Shown here: positions 8,529-18,141 of the stretch, in pieces
Numbering within the stretch: position 1 is the stretch's first letter
How the letters are laid out: each line of letters starts with the position of its first letter
Assembly (NCBI RefSeq): GCF_000262545.1
Contig: NZ_JH660659.1
Coordinates: 5,240-69,239 of the forward strand
Length of the DNA: 64,000 nucleotides
Reading direction: 5' to 3'
From: Prevotella bivia DSM 20514
GTDB taxonomy: Bacteria; Bacteroidota; Bacteroidia; Bacteroidales; Bacteroidaceae
Notes under the pieces: generated by a model
What the model was told of the DNA's origin: nothing
What the model saw: the letters and a program-made list of their open reading frames with translations, nothing else
Database searches by the model: none
Program-made: the position numbers and the translations under genes

Positions 8529-11500
8529 TTAATTAACTTTGTATTCTATATTATCGTAACTATCAAGCTCAGTAATTAGCTTTCTGTCAAGATTTATACC
8601 TGCTCCACGGCTATGGAGAAGCAAGTTGTCATTCTTAGGATCGCGCAACTTAAAATAAAGTTGAGTATTACCGGGATGCTTTTCAAAAACAGAGGTCAGT
8701 TCGTTTACCATGTCTTCGTTTAGCGTTGACGGATCTATGCTAAGCGTTAAGCGTTCAATACGATTGGTTTTCACATCGTATAGCTGTTGAACATTTTGCA
8801 CATTAAGCGAATAAAGATCTGGATTATATCGGTAGCGTTGCTGACATTTTGCTGTAACGTATACGGTATAGCTTACTTTTAGGAAGCTACTCCATCGTGT
8901 CCAATCGTCTCCAAAGAGCGCAATCTCGCCTACACCCTCAAAGTCTTCTATAGTTACAAATGCATAAGGTTTACCCGTTTTCTGCGAGAAAGCTTCGCGA
9001 ACATTGGTTACAATGCCCCCGAAAGTTAATTCTTCTGTCTTTGCTAGCGCTACCATATCGGCATTTCGGCTGATTTGTGAGCAATGAGTGTTGCAAAGAT
9101 GATTGAGGACTACCGAAAATTCATCTAGTGGATGAGCCGAAAGGTAGATACCTACCAGTTCACGTTCTTTGTTCAATTTCTCTATGTTTGCCCATGCTTC
9201 AGCAGGAGGCACAGCGGGTCGTGCTACGGGAATACTATCAAATCCACCAAATAGAGAGTTGGCTGCTTCTGCTTTTGAGGTTTGATACAGCTGCCCATAA
9301 CGCAATAGTGTGTCAAGGAAAGCTTCTCCTTTGCTGTTTACTCCAAAGTATTCTTCACGACGTGTGATTGTTCCGAGCGAATCAAAACCTCCACTATATG
9401 CCAAATTTTCGATTACTTTTCGGTTAATACTGCTAAGATCTACACGCTCTACAAAGTCGAATATATCCTTATAAGGACCATTTGTTTCCCTTTCTTTCAC
9501 AATGTTTTCAGCAGCTCCTGTACCTATGCCTTTGATAGCAGACAGCCCAAAGCGTATCTCACCACGCTTATTTACACCAAAGCCTATCTGACTTTCGTTC
9601 ACATCAGGGCCAAGTGTTTCTATCTTTAAGGCCTTACATTCCTCCATCAATTTTGTGATTTCAGTAATTTGACTAAACCGTCTAGTCATCAACGCAGCCA
9701 TATATTCTGCAGGATAATGTGCTTTGAGGTAGGCTGTTTGGTAAGCCACCCATGAGTAACAAGTGGCATGCGACTTATTGAAAGCATAGCTTGCAAACTT
9801 CTCCCAATCGCTCCAAATTTTCTCAAGAACCTTTGGGTCGTGTCCATTTTCTTGCCCTTGCTTGATAAACTTAGGCTTCATGGCATCAACGATGTTCTTC
9901 TTTTTCTTACCCATCGCCTTACGAAGTGCATCACTTTCGCCACGTGTAAAGTTGGCTAACTGGCGTGAAAGCAACATCACTTGCTCTTGATAAACAGTGA
10001 TGCCGTATGTATCCTTGAGGTATTTCTCCATGCAAGGAATGTCGTATTGTACAAGGGTAGGGTCGTGTTTACGCTTGATAAAATCAGGGATATAGTCCAT
10101 TGGACCTGGGCGATACAACGCATTCATTGCAATTAGATCCTCAAACACAGTGGGATGTAACTCGCGAAGATACTTCTGCATACCAGCCGATTCAAACTGG
10201 AAAGTACCTACTGTCTGTCCTTTTTGGTAGAGCTGGTAAGTAAGTTCGTCGTCAATTGGTATTTTTTCGATGTCGATTTCCTTGCCAGTAGTTTGCTTAA
10301 TTACCTTGCAAGCCTCTTTCAACTCCGACAAAGTCTTCAGTCCAAGAAAGTCCATCTTTATCAGTCCAGTACTCTCAATCACGTGTCCATCATATTGGGT
10401 TACGGGCACTTTTTGATCAGGGTAGTCTGGATCGGTAGCTGTAGATACAGGCACCCAATCATCAATAGGATTACGGCAGATAATAAATCCACAAGCATGA
10501 ATACCCGTTCCGCGCACCGTTCCCTCTAGCATTTTTGCATATTTAATGGTATTGCGTTCACGTTCGTTCTCGCTCACCATTGCTTCTTGCAGCATCGGTG
10601 TGCATGAAATGGCATTCTTGAGGTTCATTTTTAAACCGTCAGGAAGTCGGTCGGGGATAGCTTTACATAGCGCATTCGAGCGATCGAGTGGTAATTTTTC
10701 TACACGGGCAACATCTTTTATGGAGTTCTTTGTAGCCATAGTAGAGTAGGTAATGATATGTGCACAGTTTTCATGTCCATACTTATCCATTACCCATTGT
10801 AGCACTTTGCCACGTCCATCATCATCAAAGTCGGTATCAATATCAGGGAGATTAACACGGTCAGGGTTCAAGAAACGCTCAAAAAGCAAGTCGTATTTTA
10901 GAGGATCAATCTTTGTAATACCTAGACAATAAGCCACCACCGATCCTGCGGCAGATCCACGTCCGGGACCTACTATTACACCAAGTTCGTTCTCTGCAGC
11001 ATTGATAAAGTCTTGCACTATAAGGAAATAGCCTGGGAAACCCATAGTTTTCATCACGTGAAGTTCAAAGCGGATACGGCTATCGACCTCTTCAGACAAT
11101 TGATCCCCATACAAACGCTTAGCCCCATCGTAGGAAAGTTTTGCCAAATAATCGGCTTCAAACTTAATACGATATATCTTTTCATAACCACCTAAACGCT
11201 CTATTACCTTTTTAGCTTCGTCTTCTGGCAATGGATTTTCACCATTTTCATCGGAAGTAAATTCTTTTAAAAGATCTTCTTCGCTAAATTTCTGTCGCCA
11301 TTCCTCTTCTGTTCCAAAATCTTCTGGGATAGGGAAGAAAGGCATAATGGGCCCGTGATCGATGTTGTACATCTCCACTTTGTTTAAAATCTCAATGGTA
11401 TTTGCCATTGCTTCTGGCACGTCTTCAAACACTTGGTTCATCTCCTCACGCGTCTTAAACCACTCTTGTTTCGAGTAGCGCATGCGCTTAGGATCGTCTA

Positions 11501-12254
11501 AATCCTCATTGGTAGAGAGGCAAAGCAAGTGGTCGTGCGCTTCAGCAGTTTCCTTGTCTTCAAAGTGGCTATCGTTGGTACATACTAGTTTGATGCCATA
11601 TTCTTTCGAGAATTGCATTAAAACCTTGTTTACCTGTTGCTGAAGTGGGTATGCTTCGCGGTTGGCAATGAGTGTAGGGTCGGTTACTTCATGTCGTTGA
11701 AGTTCAAGATAGAAATCCTCTCCAAACAAGTTTTTATACCATAGACATGCCTCTCTTGCCCCCTCTATATCACCCTTTCTGATCTTTGCCGGTATTTCTC
11801 CTGCTAAACAAGCCGTACAAACAATAAGGTCTTCATGGTATTTTTCAAGCTGTTCACGGTCGGTTCTTGGGCGGTAATAATAGCCATCTACCCATGCATT
11901 CGATACCAGTTTTATAAGGTTTTTATAACCATTATAATTCTTAGCCAACACCACTAGGTGATAGCCCGAGTTATCATGCATTTCTTTCACCTTATCTGTT
12001 TGCTTGCGGCGAGCCACATACATTTCACATCCAAAGATGGGTTTGAAAGGTTCTTCTCCATTGGCTTTACGCTCTTTGTTCTTCTTTGCGCAGTAATCAG
12101 CAAATTCTTTGATGCCAAACATCACGCCATGATCGGTGATAGCCATACCTTTCATACCATCCTTTATGGCTTTGTCAACGAGGTTGTTTATCTTCGACTG
12201 ACCATCGAGAATAGAATAGTGGGTGTGAACGTGTAAATGTATATAATCTTCCAT
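8529..12254 (-). CDS. dnaE: DNA polymerase III alpha subunit
   Basis: The 1241-residue replicative polymerase. An N-terminal PHP domain starts at HLHVHTHYSILDG. The polymerase core shows GPGRGSAAGS near 430 and the catalytic acidic motif PDIDTDFDDDGR near 470. The YQEQVM and KSHATCYSW segments of the C-family fold follow, then a helix-hairpin-helix region (GLSAIKGIGTGAA near 880) and an OB-fold (FGGIVTNVREAFSQKTGKPYAFV near 1060). The start MEDYIHLHVH is preferred over an in-frame codon 18 residues upstream, because family members begin right before the PHP motif. Confidence 0.98.
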   Translation of the reverse strand: MEDYIHLHVHTHYSILDGQSKINNLVDKAIKDGMKGMAITDHGVMFGIKEFADYCAKKNKERKANGEEPFKPIFGCEMYVARRKQTDKVKEMHDNSGYHLVVLAKNYNGYKNLIKLVSNAWVDGYYYRPRTDREQLEKYHEDLIVCTACLAGEIPAKIRKGDIEGAREACLWYKNLFGEDFYLELQRHEVTDPTLIANREAYPLQQQVNKVLMQFSKEYGIKLVCTNDSHFEDKETAEAHDHLLCLSTNEDLDDPKRMRYSKQEWFKTREEMNQVFEDVPEAMANTIEILNKVEMYNIDHGPIMPFFPIPEDFGTEEEWRQKFSEEDLLKEFTSDENGENPLPEDEAKKVIERLGGYEKIYRIKFEADYLAKLSYDGAKRLYGDQLSEEVDSRIRFELHVMKTMGFPGYFLIVQDFINAAENELGVIVGPGRGSAAGSVVAYCLGITKIDPLKYDLLFERFLNPDRVNLPDIDTDFDDDGRGKVLQWVMDKYGHENCAHIITYSTMATKNSIKDVARVEKLPLDRSNALCKAIPDRLPDGLKMNLKNAISCTPMLQEAMVSENERERNTIKYAKMLEGTVRGTGIHACGFIICRNPIDDWVPVSTATDPDYPDQKVPVTQYDGHVIESTGLIKMDFLGLKTLSELKEACKVIKQTTGKEIDIEKIPIDDELTYQLYQKGQTVGTFQFESAGMQKYLRELHPTVFEDLIAMNALYRPGPMDYIPDFIKRKHDPTLVQYDIPCMEKYLKDTYGITVYQEQVMLLSRQLANFTRGESDALRKAMGKKKKNIVDAMKPKFIKQGQENGHDPKVLEKIWSDWEKFASYAFNKSHATCYSWVAYQTAYLKAHYPAEYMAALMTRRFSQITEITKLMEECKALKIETLGPDVNESQIGFGVNKRGEIRFGLSAIKGIGTGAAENIVKERETNGPYKDIFDFVERVDLSSINRKVIENLAYSGGFDSLGTITRREEYFGVNSKGEAFLDTLLRYGQLYQTSKAEAANSLFGGFDSIPVARPAVPPAEAWANIEKLNKERELVGIYLSAHPLDEFSVVLNHLCNTHCSQISRNADMVALAKTEELTFGGIVTNVREAFSQKTGKPYAFVTIEDFEGVGEIALFGDDWTRWSSFLKVSYTVYVTAKCQQRYRYNPDLYSLNVQNVQQLYDVKTNRIERLTLSIDPSTLNEDMVNELTSVFEKHPGNTQLYFKLRDPKNDNLLLHSRGAGINLDRKLITELDSYDNIEYKVN

Positions 12255-12325
12255 TAAGCTTAGCTGTTTTGAGCTTTCAAAGTTACGATGAAAAGGGCAT
12301 ATAGCCAAAACTTAATTCTTAAATA

Positions 12326-12357
12326 TTTGTTTGAGTAATGAAAAAGGCTTACCTTTG
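12326..12357 (+). promoter_or_regulatory. promoter of the psd-pssA operon
   Basis: TTTG (12326-12329), 20 bases, TACCTTTG (12350-12357), about 26 bases before the psd start codon. Confidence 0.75.
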
Positions 12358-12383
12358 CAAGGTACAAAATTTTGTCTTAATAA

Positions 12384-13091
12384 ATGGGAAAAATAAGAAA
12401 GAAACTTAAGAAGATACGTATTCATCATGAAGGAACTAACACATTGTGGTCTTCCGCAATAGTCCTTACTCTAATAGCATTAATTCTTTGGTTTACCATT
12501 CCTTCCAAAGTTCCTTTTGGTATATTTGTTGTAGTCTTTGGAACAATCTTCGGAATTGTTTTAAATTTTTATCGTTGTCCTATTCGCTATTTTGAATCGG
12601 AAGATACCGAAGGTATAGTAGTAGCTCCTGCCGATGGTCATATTGTTGTTATTGAGGAGATTGACGAAGATAAGTATTTTTATGACAAACGTTTGATGAT
12701 CTCTATTTTTATGAGTCCTTTTAATGTGCATGCTAACTGGTTTCCTGTAGATGGTGTGGTGAAGTATGTAAAACATTTTAATGGTAATTTCCATAAGGCA
12801 TGGTTGCCTAAAGCAAGTGAAGAAAACGAGCATACGGATGTTATCATTACTACTCATGATGGTCAAGATGTGTTATGCCGACAGATTGCAGGAGCAATGG
12901 CTCGTCGTATAAGGACATACGCTGTAGAGGGTGAAGAATGTTATATAGATGAGCATCTTGGCTTTATAAAGCTAGGTAGTCGTGTAGATGTTATTCTTCC
13001 TATAGATGCAGAAGTGTGTGTGAAGATGGATCAAAGCACTACTGGCGATAAAACCGTTATTGCAAAATTAAAGACAAAGAGTGAGGCTTAA
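12384..13091 (+). CDS. psd: phosphatidylserine decarboxylase proenzyme
   Basis: Makes phosphatidylethanolamine from phosphatidylserine. The 235-residue length matches the short PSD-A type. Two hydrophobic stretches near residues 25-65 anchor it in the inner membrane. Conserved elements are [13 protein letters not shown] near 79, [16 protein letters not shown] near 110, and the self-cleavage site LGS in [14 protein letters not shown] near 195, where the Ser becomes the pyruvoyl group. The stop codon overlaps the region just before pssA, so the two are probably translationally coupled and act in consecutive steps. Confidence 0.95.
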   Translation: MGKIRKKLKKIRIHHEGTNTLWSSAIVLTLIALILWFTIPSKVPFGIFVVVFGTIFGIVLNFYRCPIRYFESEDTEGIVVAPADGHIVVIEEIDEDKYFYDKRLMISIFMSPFNVHANWFPVDGVVKYVKHFNGNFHKAWLPKASEENEHTDVIITTHDGQDVLCRQIAGAMARRIRTYAVEGEECYIDEHLGFIKLGSRVDVILPIDAEVCVKMDQSTTGDKTVIAKLKTKSEA

Positions 13092-13092
13092 T

Positions 13093-13809
13093 ATGAAGAA
13101 GCATATCCCTAATTGTATCACTTGTTGTAATCTTATCTCAGGTTGCATAGCCACAGCTTTTGCTTTTGGTGGTAACCTTGAGATAGCTTTGGTATGGATT
13201 ATCATAGGTGCAGTGTTTGATTTCTTCGATGGTATGGTGGCAAGACTCCTTCATGTTAGTTCGCCAATAGGTAAAGAACTCGACTCGTTAGCCGATGATA
13301 TTACCTTTGGTGTAGCCCCTTCTACTATCGTATTCTCACAATTAGGCATTATGGATTATCCCTCTTTCTTAGAGCCTTTGCGCGAATACATTCCTTTTCT
13401 AGCCTTTATAATGGCAGCATTTTCTGGTTTGCGTTTAGCAAAATTTAATTTGGATGAACGTCAAGCTTTAGGCTTTATTGGTTTGCCAACACCTGCTAAC
13501 GCCTTGTTTTGGGGTTCCTTGTTAGTAGGAATAGGCGATAAGCTCGCTAATTATCCCATTGCTTTATTCCTCGTTTTGGGAGGAATACTAGTAAGTTCAT
13601 GGCTCTTAGTGGCTGAAGTTCCTATGTTTGCCTTGAAGTTTAAACAATGGGGTTGGAAAGGTAACGAGATAAAATATATATTTCTTTTATCTTGTATTCC
13701 TTTATTATCAATTTTTGGAATTACCGCTTTTGCCATTATCATTGCGTGGTATGTAGTGTTATCAGTGGTGGTAATGAAGCGTAATGGGTCGAACTTAGTC
13801 AAATCTTAA
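13093..13809 (+). CDS. pssA: CDP-diacylglycerol-serine O-phosphatidyltransferase
   Basis: Transfers phosphatidyl to serine, giving the substrate for Psd. The CDP-alcohol phosphotransferase signature (D-G-x2-A-R-x8-G-x3-D-x3-D) is visible as DGMVAR with GKELDSLADD, near residues 40-67. About eight hydrophobic helices cover the remainder of the 238 residues. The ATG at 13093 lies one base after the psd stop. A GTG at 13081 would overlap psd and is less likely. It is followed 6 bases later by a DUF4834 gene. Confidence 0.95.
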   Translation: MKKHIPNCITCCNLISGCIATAFAFGGNLEIALVWIIIGAVFDFFDGMVARLLHVSSPIGKELDSLADDITFGVAPSTIVFSQLGIMDYPSFLEPLREYIPFLAFIMAAFSGLRLAKFNLDERQALGFIGLPTPANALFWGSLLVGIGDKLANYPIALFLVLGGILVSSWLLVAEVPMFALKFKQWGWKGNEIKYIFLLSCIPLLSIFGITAFAIIIAWYVVLSVVVMKRNGSNLVKS

Positions 13810-13815
13810 TAGGTT

Positions 13816-14085
13816 ATGGCAACATTTCTAAAACTATCCCTTTTCTTATTCATAGTTCTCTTTGTAGCTTTAGGCTGGATTGTTTACACTTTCTTTAAGC
13901 AAGTGCGTAAGCATGCCCAGCGTTTTAGTGGCTTTTCTCAGCATCGCGAGCCTAATTATAAGGGCGAAGATGCAATCATTGACAATCGTTCAATGGAGCA
14001 GCGCACAAAGAAAGTAATAAAGGATAATGAGGGAGAATATGTCGATTTTACGGAGTCTGATAAGCCTTCAAGTCCTATTCAGTAG
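13816..14085 (+). CDS. DUF4834 family membrane protein
   Basis: 89 residues with one N-terminal helix (LKLSLFLFIVLFVALGWIVYTFF) and a charged cytoplasmic tail, GEYVDFTESD near the end. It resembles the DUF4834 family that follows pssA in Bacteroidota. The tight spacing makes it the third gene of the phospholipid operon. Role unknown. Confidence 0.8.
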   Translation: MATFLKLSLFLFIVLFVALGWIVYTFFKQVRKHAQRFSGFSQHREPNYKGEDAIIDNRSMEQRTKKVIKDNEGEYVDFTESDKPSSPIQ

Positions 14086-14333
14086 CATTTTATTGTGTGA
14101 AGCACTACCTTTTAATAAGTAATAATTTACCTTTTTAGTATTAAAAGATAACCTTTAATACAGCAAAAGCTTATCTTTTAATATGATTTTTAATTTATTT
14201 TTCGTTTAAAAATAAATTAAAAGCAAAACAAAAATAATTTATTTTTATCTTTAAAAGATGACATTTTAATAGCTTGCCTATTATCTATTACCAGATAATA
14301 GGTAAGCTATAATTGTATGAAAGTTGTGTTGTC
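14086..14333. other. AT-rich intergenic segment with a 13-bp inverted repeat and a terminator
   Basis: No coding frame is supported here. TATTAAAAGATAA (14139-14151) has a perfect inverted copy at 14171-14183, and the related motif ATCTTTAAAAGAT recurs at about 14247. A strong 16-bp hairpin (14271-14308, AGCTTGCCTATTATCT and its complement) lies near the end of the convergent DUF4251 gene and is the likely terminator. Confidence 0.6.
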
Positions 14334-14858
14334 CTATTGTTTCTTTGTAAATTTATCGTCTAACGACATGATACCTGTGTAGCGAATAAGGTCGCGATCG
14401 GTGGAGCTGACACTTACGCTTGCAGAAGCATTGATGAATTGCTCAATAATGATTTGGATAACTTCCGAGTTGTTGCGTGTGGTCATTATGATGCGTCTAC
14501 CGTCCTTAATAGGTTGATCATCATAGCTTTGCAGCGGTTGAACAAAGTGTAAAGCAGGATCAGAATAACCCATAGGAGCACGATATAATCTTCCCCAGTA
14601 AGGAAGGAAAAGTCCTACAGAGTCGCCACTTACTTCTAGCCCATAATCGTTGTTTAGATAGCGAGATGGTCCTTGGTTAGGATACATTCTATCAACAAAT
14701 ATACGATAACGATGCTCGTTTAGATGCCCATTTACCGCTTCTGCTGTGAGTTGGTTCATGGTTTCCTTTGAAATAGGATTGCCATTTGAGTCATAATAAG
14801 TTGTAGCACATCCAATGAAAAGCACTGCAACAAATAGCATAGTGATTAATTTTTTCAT
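14334..14858 (-). CDS. DUF4251-like lipoprotein
   Basis: 174 residues. The signal peptide ends in a lipobox (LFIGC, Cys at about residue 17), so it is probably anchored in a membrane. The body contains FVDRMYPNQGPSRYL, DSVGLFLPYWGRLY and DPALHFVQPLQ, which resemble the DUF4251 family of Bacteroidota. The fold is probably beta-rich. It precedes another envelope-type gene by about 75 bases but has no clear partner. Function unknown. Confidence 0.8.
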   Translation of the reverse strand: MKKLITMLFVAVLFIGCATTYYDSNGNPISKETMNQLTAEAVNGHLNEHRYRIFVDRMYPNQGPSRYLNNDYGLEVSGDSVGLFLPYWGRLYRAPMGYSDPALHFVQPLQSYDDQPIKDGRRIIMTTRNNSEVIQIIIEQFINASASVSVSSTDRDLIRYTGIMSLDDKFTKKQ

Positions 14859-14933
14859 ACGCTCTCTAACTTAATTATTTATCTAAAATTGAGAAATTGT
14901 TAATGAACAATTCTTATTTCTTTTACTCACGTT

Positions 14934-15416
14934 TTAATCTATTTTCTCCACCTTTGGCGCATCTACCTTGTCTGTTGAAGGGGACGATTTAGCAGGTGTA
15001 CCCGATTTTGTCATTGTTTCAGGTTTTGAAGAGTTAGTATTTGACGATTGTGGCACTACTGGTACTGGCCCAATTTCTGGTGCTGGTACTGGTATAGGAT
15101 CCTTTCTAGCTGCCCGAATAGCTTTATCTTTCTCATCTTTTGCTGCTTTCTCTGCTGCATTTTTTAGTGCTTGATCGTTTTCAGAAACCTCTTCCGTATT
15201 CTTTTTAGATGTTGTCCATAGATAATCGCCAATGATATCTATTGTGTCATTTGAAGCCTTAGCTTGTTGTTCAGCTTGCTCTTCTTCTACTGTCTTTTCG
15301 CTTTCTTTCTTTATGTTTACAACAAAGTTGTAAATAAGTCCGCCGACCAGAATAGCTGCAATGATGCAGAGAACTCTGAATGTGAGCGTTTTTGTAAACT
15401 TCTTATTTTTTGCCAT
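14934..15416 (-). CDS. membrane-anchored low-complexity protein
   Basis: 160 residues with a single transmembrane helix near residues 12-30 (VLCIIAAILVGGLIYNFVV) after a basic N-terminus. A highly charged segment (EEEQAEQQAKA, then Lys/Glu-rich) follows, and then a Pro/Ser/Thr-rich tail ending in alternating Lys and acidic residues. The architecture suggests a coiled-coil or spacer domain outside the inner membrane. I recognise no family. Confidence 0.65.
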   Translation of the reverse strand: MAKNKKFTKTLTFRVLCIIAAILVGGLIYNFVVNIKKESEKTVEEEQAEQQAKASNDTIDIIGDYLWTTSKKNTEEVSENDQALKNAAEKAAKDEKDKAIRAARKDPIPVPAPEIGPVPVVPQSSNTNSSKPETMTKSGTPAKSSPSTDKVDAPKVEKID

Positions 15417-15503
15417 AGCTGTTGCAAATGTGGTTTATTTTATAAGTAGAAGATTGTATATATACATCTCCCAAACACTTACAAAGATAAGCAATATTTT
15501 TAT

Positions 15504-15657
15504 TTTCAGACATGATTTACAAGATATTTCTTTTAGACATGATTTACAAGATTAATATGATTTTTATTTTCGGACATGATTTACAAAAATCATAAGGTTT
15601 TTATTATGCTCTTCTATAAGTCTTATCTACTAAATATCTTGTAAATCATGTCTGAAA
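15504..15657. repeat. three direct copies and one inverted copy of a GACATGATTTACAAGAT repeat
   Basis: Copies begin near 15507, 15535 and 15572. The fourth copy (15634-15657) is the exact reverse complement of the first over 24 bases (15504-15527). The outer pair can form a long hairpin with a loop of about 106 bases containing the other copies. The stretch from 15417 to 15697 holds no gene, lies between two leftward genes, and would be the 3' flank of the permease gene. Confidence 0.85.
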
Positions 15658-15697
15658 TAAATTTCTTGTCTACATAAAATTTGTAGCTTATATTTGT

Positions 15698-17041
15698 CTA
15701 TTCTTTAATGTGGATAAAAGCATTTGCAAGGATAGCTGTTAAGCCACCTGTAGTGATACCGCTTGAGAATATGTTGCGGATTACTTCAGGCATTTTGTCA
15801 AGGATGTTAGGCACTAGCTCTACGCTCAGTCCCATAGCAAAGCTGATAGCCATAACAAGCACGGCTTTGCGGGTGATCTCGGTAGAAGCAATGATGCGTA
15901 CACCTGCTGCTGCTACTGTACCAAACATTAGCAAGGTAGCACCACCTAGCACACTGTCTGGAATAAGTGAGAACACCTCACCTACAATAGGGAACAAGCC
16001 TAAAATGATTAAGGCTGCTGCAATGAAATAGCCCACATAGCGACTTGCAACACCCGTAAGCTGTATCATGCCATTATTTTGTGCAAAGATAGAGTTAGGG
16101 AAAGAGTTGAACACAGCAGCAAGCATTGAGTTGAAACCATCGGCTAGGATACCACCTCTCGCACGCTTCATGAATACTTCGCCCTCCACAGGTTGTCCCG
16201 ATATTAAAGAATTGGCAGTAATATCACCAAAAGCCTCTACGGCAGTTACTAGATAGATGAGTCCGATACCTATAATGGTTCCAATATCAAAGCGTAAGCC
16301 ATATTTGAAAGGTATAGGAATATTGAAAGATGCGATGCCGTTTATCTTTGAGAAATCAATCATTCCAAGGAAATAAGCCACTATACAGCCTATCAAAAGT
16401 CCAAGAACAATAGATGCCATACGTAGGAAGCGATTGCTAGAACGATTGAAGAAAATAATGCTGATAAGCACCAACAAAGCCAAACCGAGATGTTGCATAG
16501 AGCCAAAAGAGCCATTATCCATCGCTATTTGTCCACCACCGCATGAGTTGATACCTGCTTTGATGAGGCACAATCCGATAAGCGTAACAACGATGCCCGA
16601 AACTAATGGTGTAATGATCTTGCGTGTGTAAGGAAGAATACGACTTACGATCATTTCTACAACAGAAGCTACCAAACATGCGCCAAAGATATAGCTCAAG
16701 CCCATTTCTACATTCATTTTTCCGCCTACCATACCCATCATACCAGCACCTATGATAGGACTAATGAATGAAAATGAGGTACCTTGAATGCAGAGTAATC
16801 CAGTACCAATAGGTCCAAACCTGCGACATTGGATAAAAGTAGCTACTCCCGAAGCAAACAATGCCATAGAAACCATGAAGGCTGTCGTGCCAAGATCGAA
16901 CTTCAATGCCGAACAAATGATGAGTGGAGGGGTGATGATAGCAACAAATATCGCTAACAAATGCTGCATAGCAGCAAAAAGAGTTTCACGAAGGGGAGGA
17001 CGATCGTTCAATCCATAAATGAGTTCTTTTGATTCTTCCAT
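15698..17041 (-). CDS. pbuX: NCS2 family xanthine/uracil permease
   Basis: A 447-residue inner-membrane purine transporter of the NCS2 (nucleobase-cation symporter) family with about 12-14 helices. Typical motifs are the conserved CxxxF-like CIQGTSFSFISPIIGAG near 85, the QNNGMIQLTGVASRYVG segment near 328 that holds the family's substrate-site residues, and GFNSMLAAVFNSFPNS near 308. It lies 119 bases downstream of xpt on the same strand, so the pair likely imports and salvages xanthine. Xanthine specificity is inferred from that neighbour. Confidence 0.88.
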   Translation of the reverse strand: MEESKELIYGLNDRPPLRETLFAAMQHLLAIFVAIITPPLIICSALKFDLGTTAFMVSMALFASGVATFIQCRRFGPIGTGLLCIQGTSFSFISPIIGAGMMGMVGGKMNVEMGLSYIFGACLVASVVEMIVSRILPYTRKIITPLVSGIVVTLIGLCLIKAGINSCGGGQIAMDNGSFGSMQHLGLALLVLISIIFFNRSSNRFLRMASIVLGLLIGCIVAYFLGMIDFSKINGIASFNIPIPFKYGLRFDIGTIIGIGLIYLVTAVEAFGDITANSLISGQPVEGEVFMKRARGGILADGFNSMLAAVFNSFPNSIFAQNNGMIQLTGVASRYVGYFIAAALIILGLFPIVGEVFSLIPDSVLGGATLLMFGTVAAAGVRIIASTEITRKAVLVMAISFAMGLSVELVPNILDKMPEVIRNIFSSGITTGGLTAILANAFIHIKE

Positions 17042-17120
17042 TAGATGAAGTGAAAAGGTTTTGAAAAATATTAATACTGTATAAACATTTATTATAGCCT
17101 CTTTGAAGAGGTATATACGT

Positions 17121-17153
17121 AAAGAGGTGGACTCAATATAAGCCCACCTCTTT
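17121..17153. terminator. hairpin between xpt and pbuX
   Basis: AAAGAGGTGG / CCACCTCTTT, with T or A tracts on both sides. In the leftward direction it lies after xpt and before pbuX, so it may attenuate readthrough into the permease gene. Confidence 0.65.
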
Positions 17154-17160
17154 TTATATA

Positions 17161-17733
17161 TTATTGTTCTTTCAATTTAATTTCGCAGTTATCAAGCGAC
17201 TCTATGATAGCTAAACTTTCGCAGCGCACCCCTGCCGCTTCAAGCATCTTGCGACCGTCTTGGAACGCCTTTTCTATGATAAAGCCCATACCCACGAGTT
17301 CTGCCCCAGCCTGTTGGCATAGGTCGATGATACCTTTTGCAGCATTACCGTAAGCAAGGAAGTCGTCTACAAACAAAACTTTGTCATCTTTCGTAAGGTA
17401 TTCTTTTGATATTACGATGTTATACTCTCTTTGTTTAGTAAACGAGAATACTTTCGTTGTGAGCATATCGTTCATTGTCGAAGGCTTCTTCTTCTTGGCA
17501 AAGACCACAGGCAGGTCGAGCAGAAAGCCCATCATAACGGCAGGTGCTATACCACTTGCTTCGATAGTAATAATCTTGTTGATTTCTGTAGAAGCATATC
17601 GGCGGATAAGTTCTACCGCAATTTGCTTCATCAGGTTAGGATCCATCTGGTGATTGATAAATTTATCTACCTTGAGGATACCTCCCTCGAAACACTTACC
17701 ATCTTTTAAGATGCGATCTCGTAAAGTCTTCAT
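17161..17733 (-). CDS. xpt: xanthine phosphoribosyltransferase
   Basis: Converts xanthine and PRPP to XMP in the cytoplasm. The 190-residue length is standard for the Xpt family. The PRPP-binding loop is [17 protein letters not shown] near residue 125. EASGIAPA near 58 and [19 protein letters not shown] near 81 are Xpt-type segments, the latter being the long flexible loop. It pairs with the downstream permease for purine salvage. I found no purine riboswitch in its leader, only a simple hairpin near 17771-17802. Confidence 0.95.
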   Translation of the reverse strand: MKTLRDRILKDGKCFEGGILKVDKFINHQMDPNLMKQIAVELIRRYASTEINKIITIEASGIAPAVMMGFLLDLPVVFAKKKKPSTMNDMLTTKVFSFTKQREYNIVISKEYLTKDDKVLFVDDFLAYGNAAKGIIDLCQQAGAELVGMGFIIEKAFQDGRKMLEAAGVRCESLAIIESLDNCEIKLKEQ

Positions 17734-18042
17734 TGTTACAATTAATAGTCAAACTTTGATAAAAGAAAATGAGCGGAAAACAACATTCCTGTGTTTTCGC
17801 TCAATAATTAATTGCGTGCAAATTTACTAAAAATAAGAGATACCAAAAGAATAATTGAACGTTTTTTTTAGAGAGAAGAGGTTAGAATTGTATGGTTTGC
17901 GCTAATGTGCTATGTTGACAAACTGTTCTCAAATCTCTAATATCTAATCTCTTTTAGTGATTTATGGGCGCAAAGGTAATACATTTATTATTAGTTTGTA
18001 AATTTTGCAAAAAATAATCTACTCTTATTTAAATCCTCTTCG
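17734..18042. other. divergent intergenic region, hairpins but no gene
   Basis: This lies between xpt (leftward) and the TonB receptor gene (rightward). A hairpin (GAGCG-g-AAAACA / TGTTTTCGCTC, about 17773-17804) is in the xpt leader. AAGAGGTTAGA near 17876 pairs with TCTAATCTCTT near 17945. I see no cobalamin or purine riboswitch consensus and no plausible ORF. Confidence 0.5.
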
Positions 18043-18074
18043 TTTCCATACTTCATCCATTTTCCGTACCTTTG
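18043..18074 (+). promoter_or_regulatory. promoter of the TonB-dependent receptor gene
   Basis: TTTC (18043-18046), 20 bases, TACCTTTG (18067-18074). The transcript would begin near 18081 with a leader that can fold a hairpin (ACGAGG / CCTCGT, 18086-18118) before the ATG at 18142. Confidence 0.6.
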
Positions 18075-18141
18075 CAGCGTCTTACGAGGGAATGGACAAC
18101 TATTTTGTTTATCCTCGTGAGAATTTTAATAATTATATATT

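Noticed and set aside
8900..12250. Open frames on the plus strand inside dnaE
   Set aside because: They are short shadows opposite a strongly conserved gene, with no similarity or start context of their own.
15504..15657. CRISPR-like array
   Set aside because: Repeats are few, one is inverted, spacers are uneven and no cas genes are nearby.
17734..17820. Purine riboswitch upstream of xpt
   Set aside because: The three-way junction consensus is absent. There is just one hairpin with a bulged G.
17960..18141. Cobalamin riboswitch upstream of the TonB receptor gene
   Set aside because: The leader is only about 60 bases and lacks the conserved B12-box. It only forms a simple ACGAGG hairpin.
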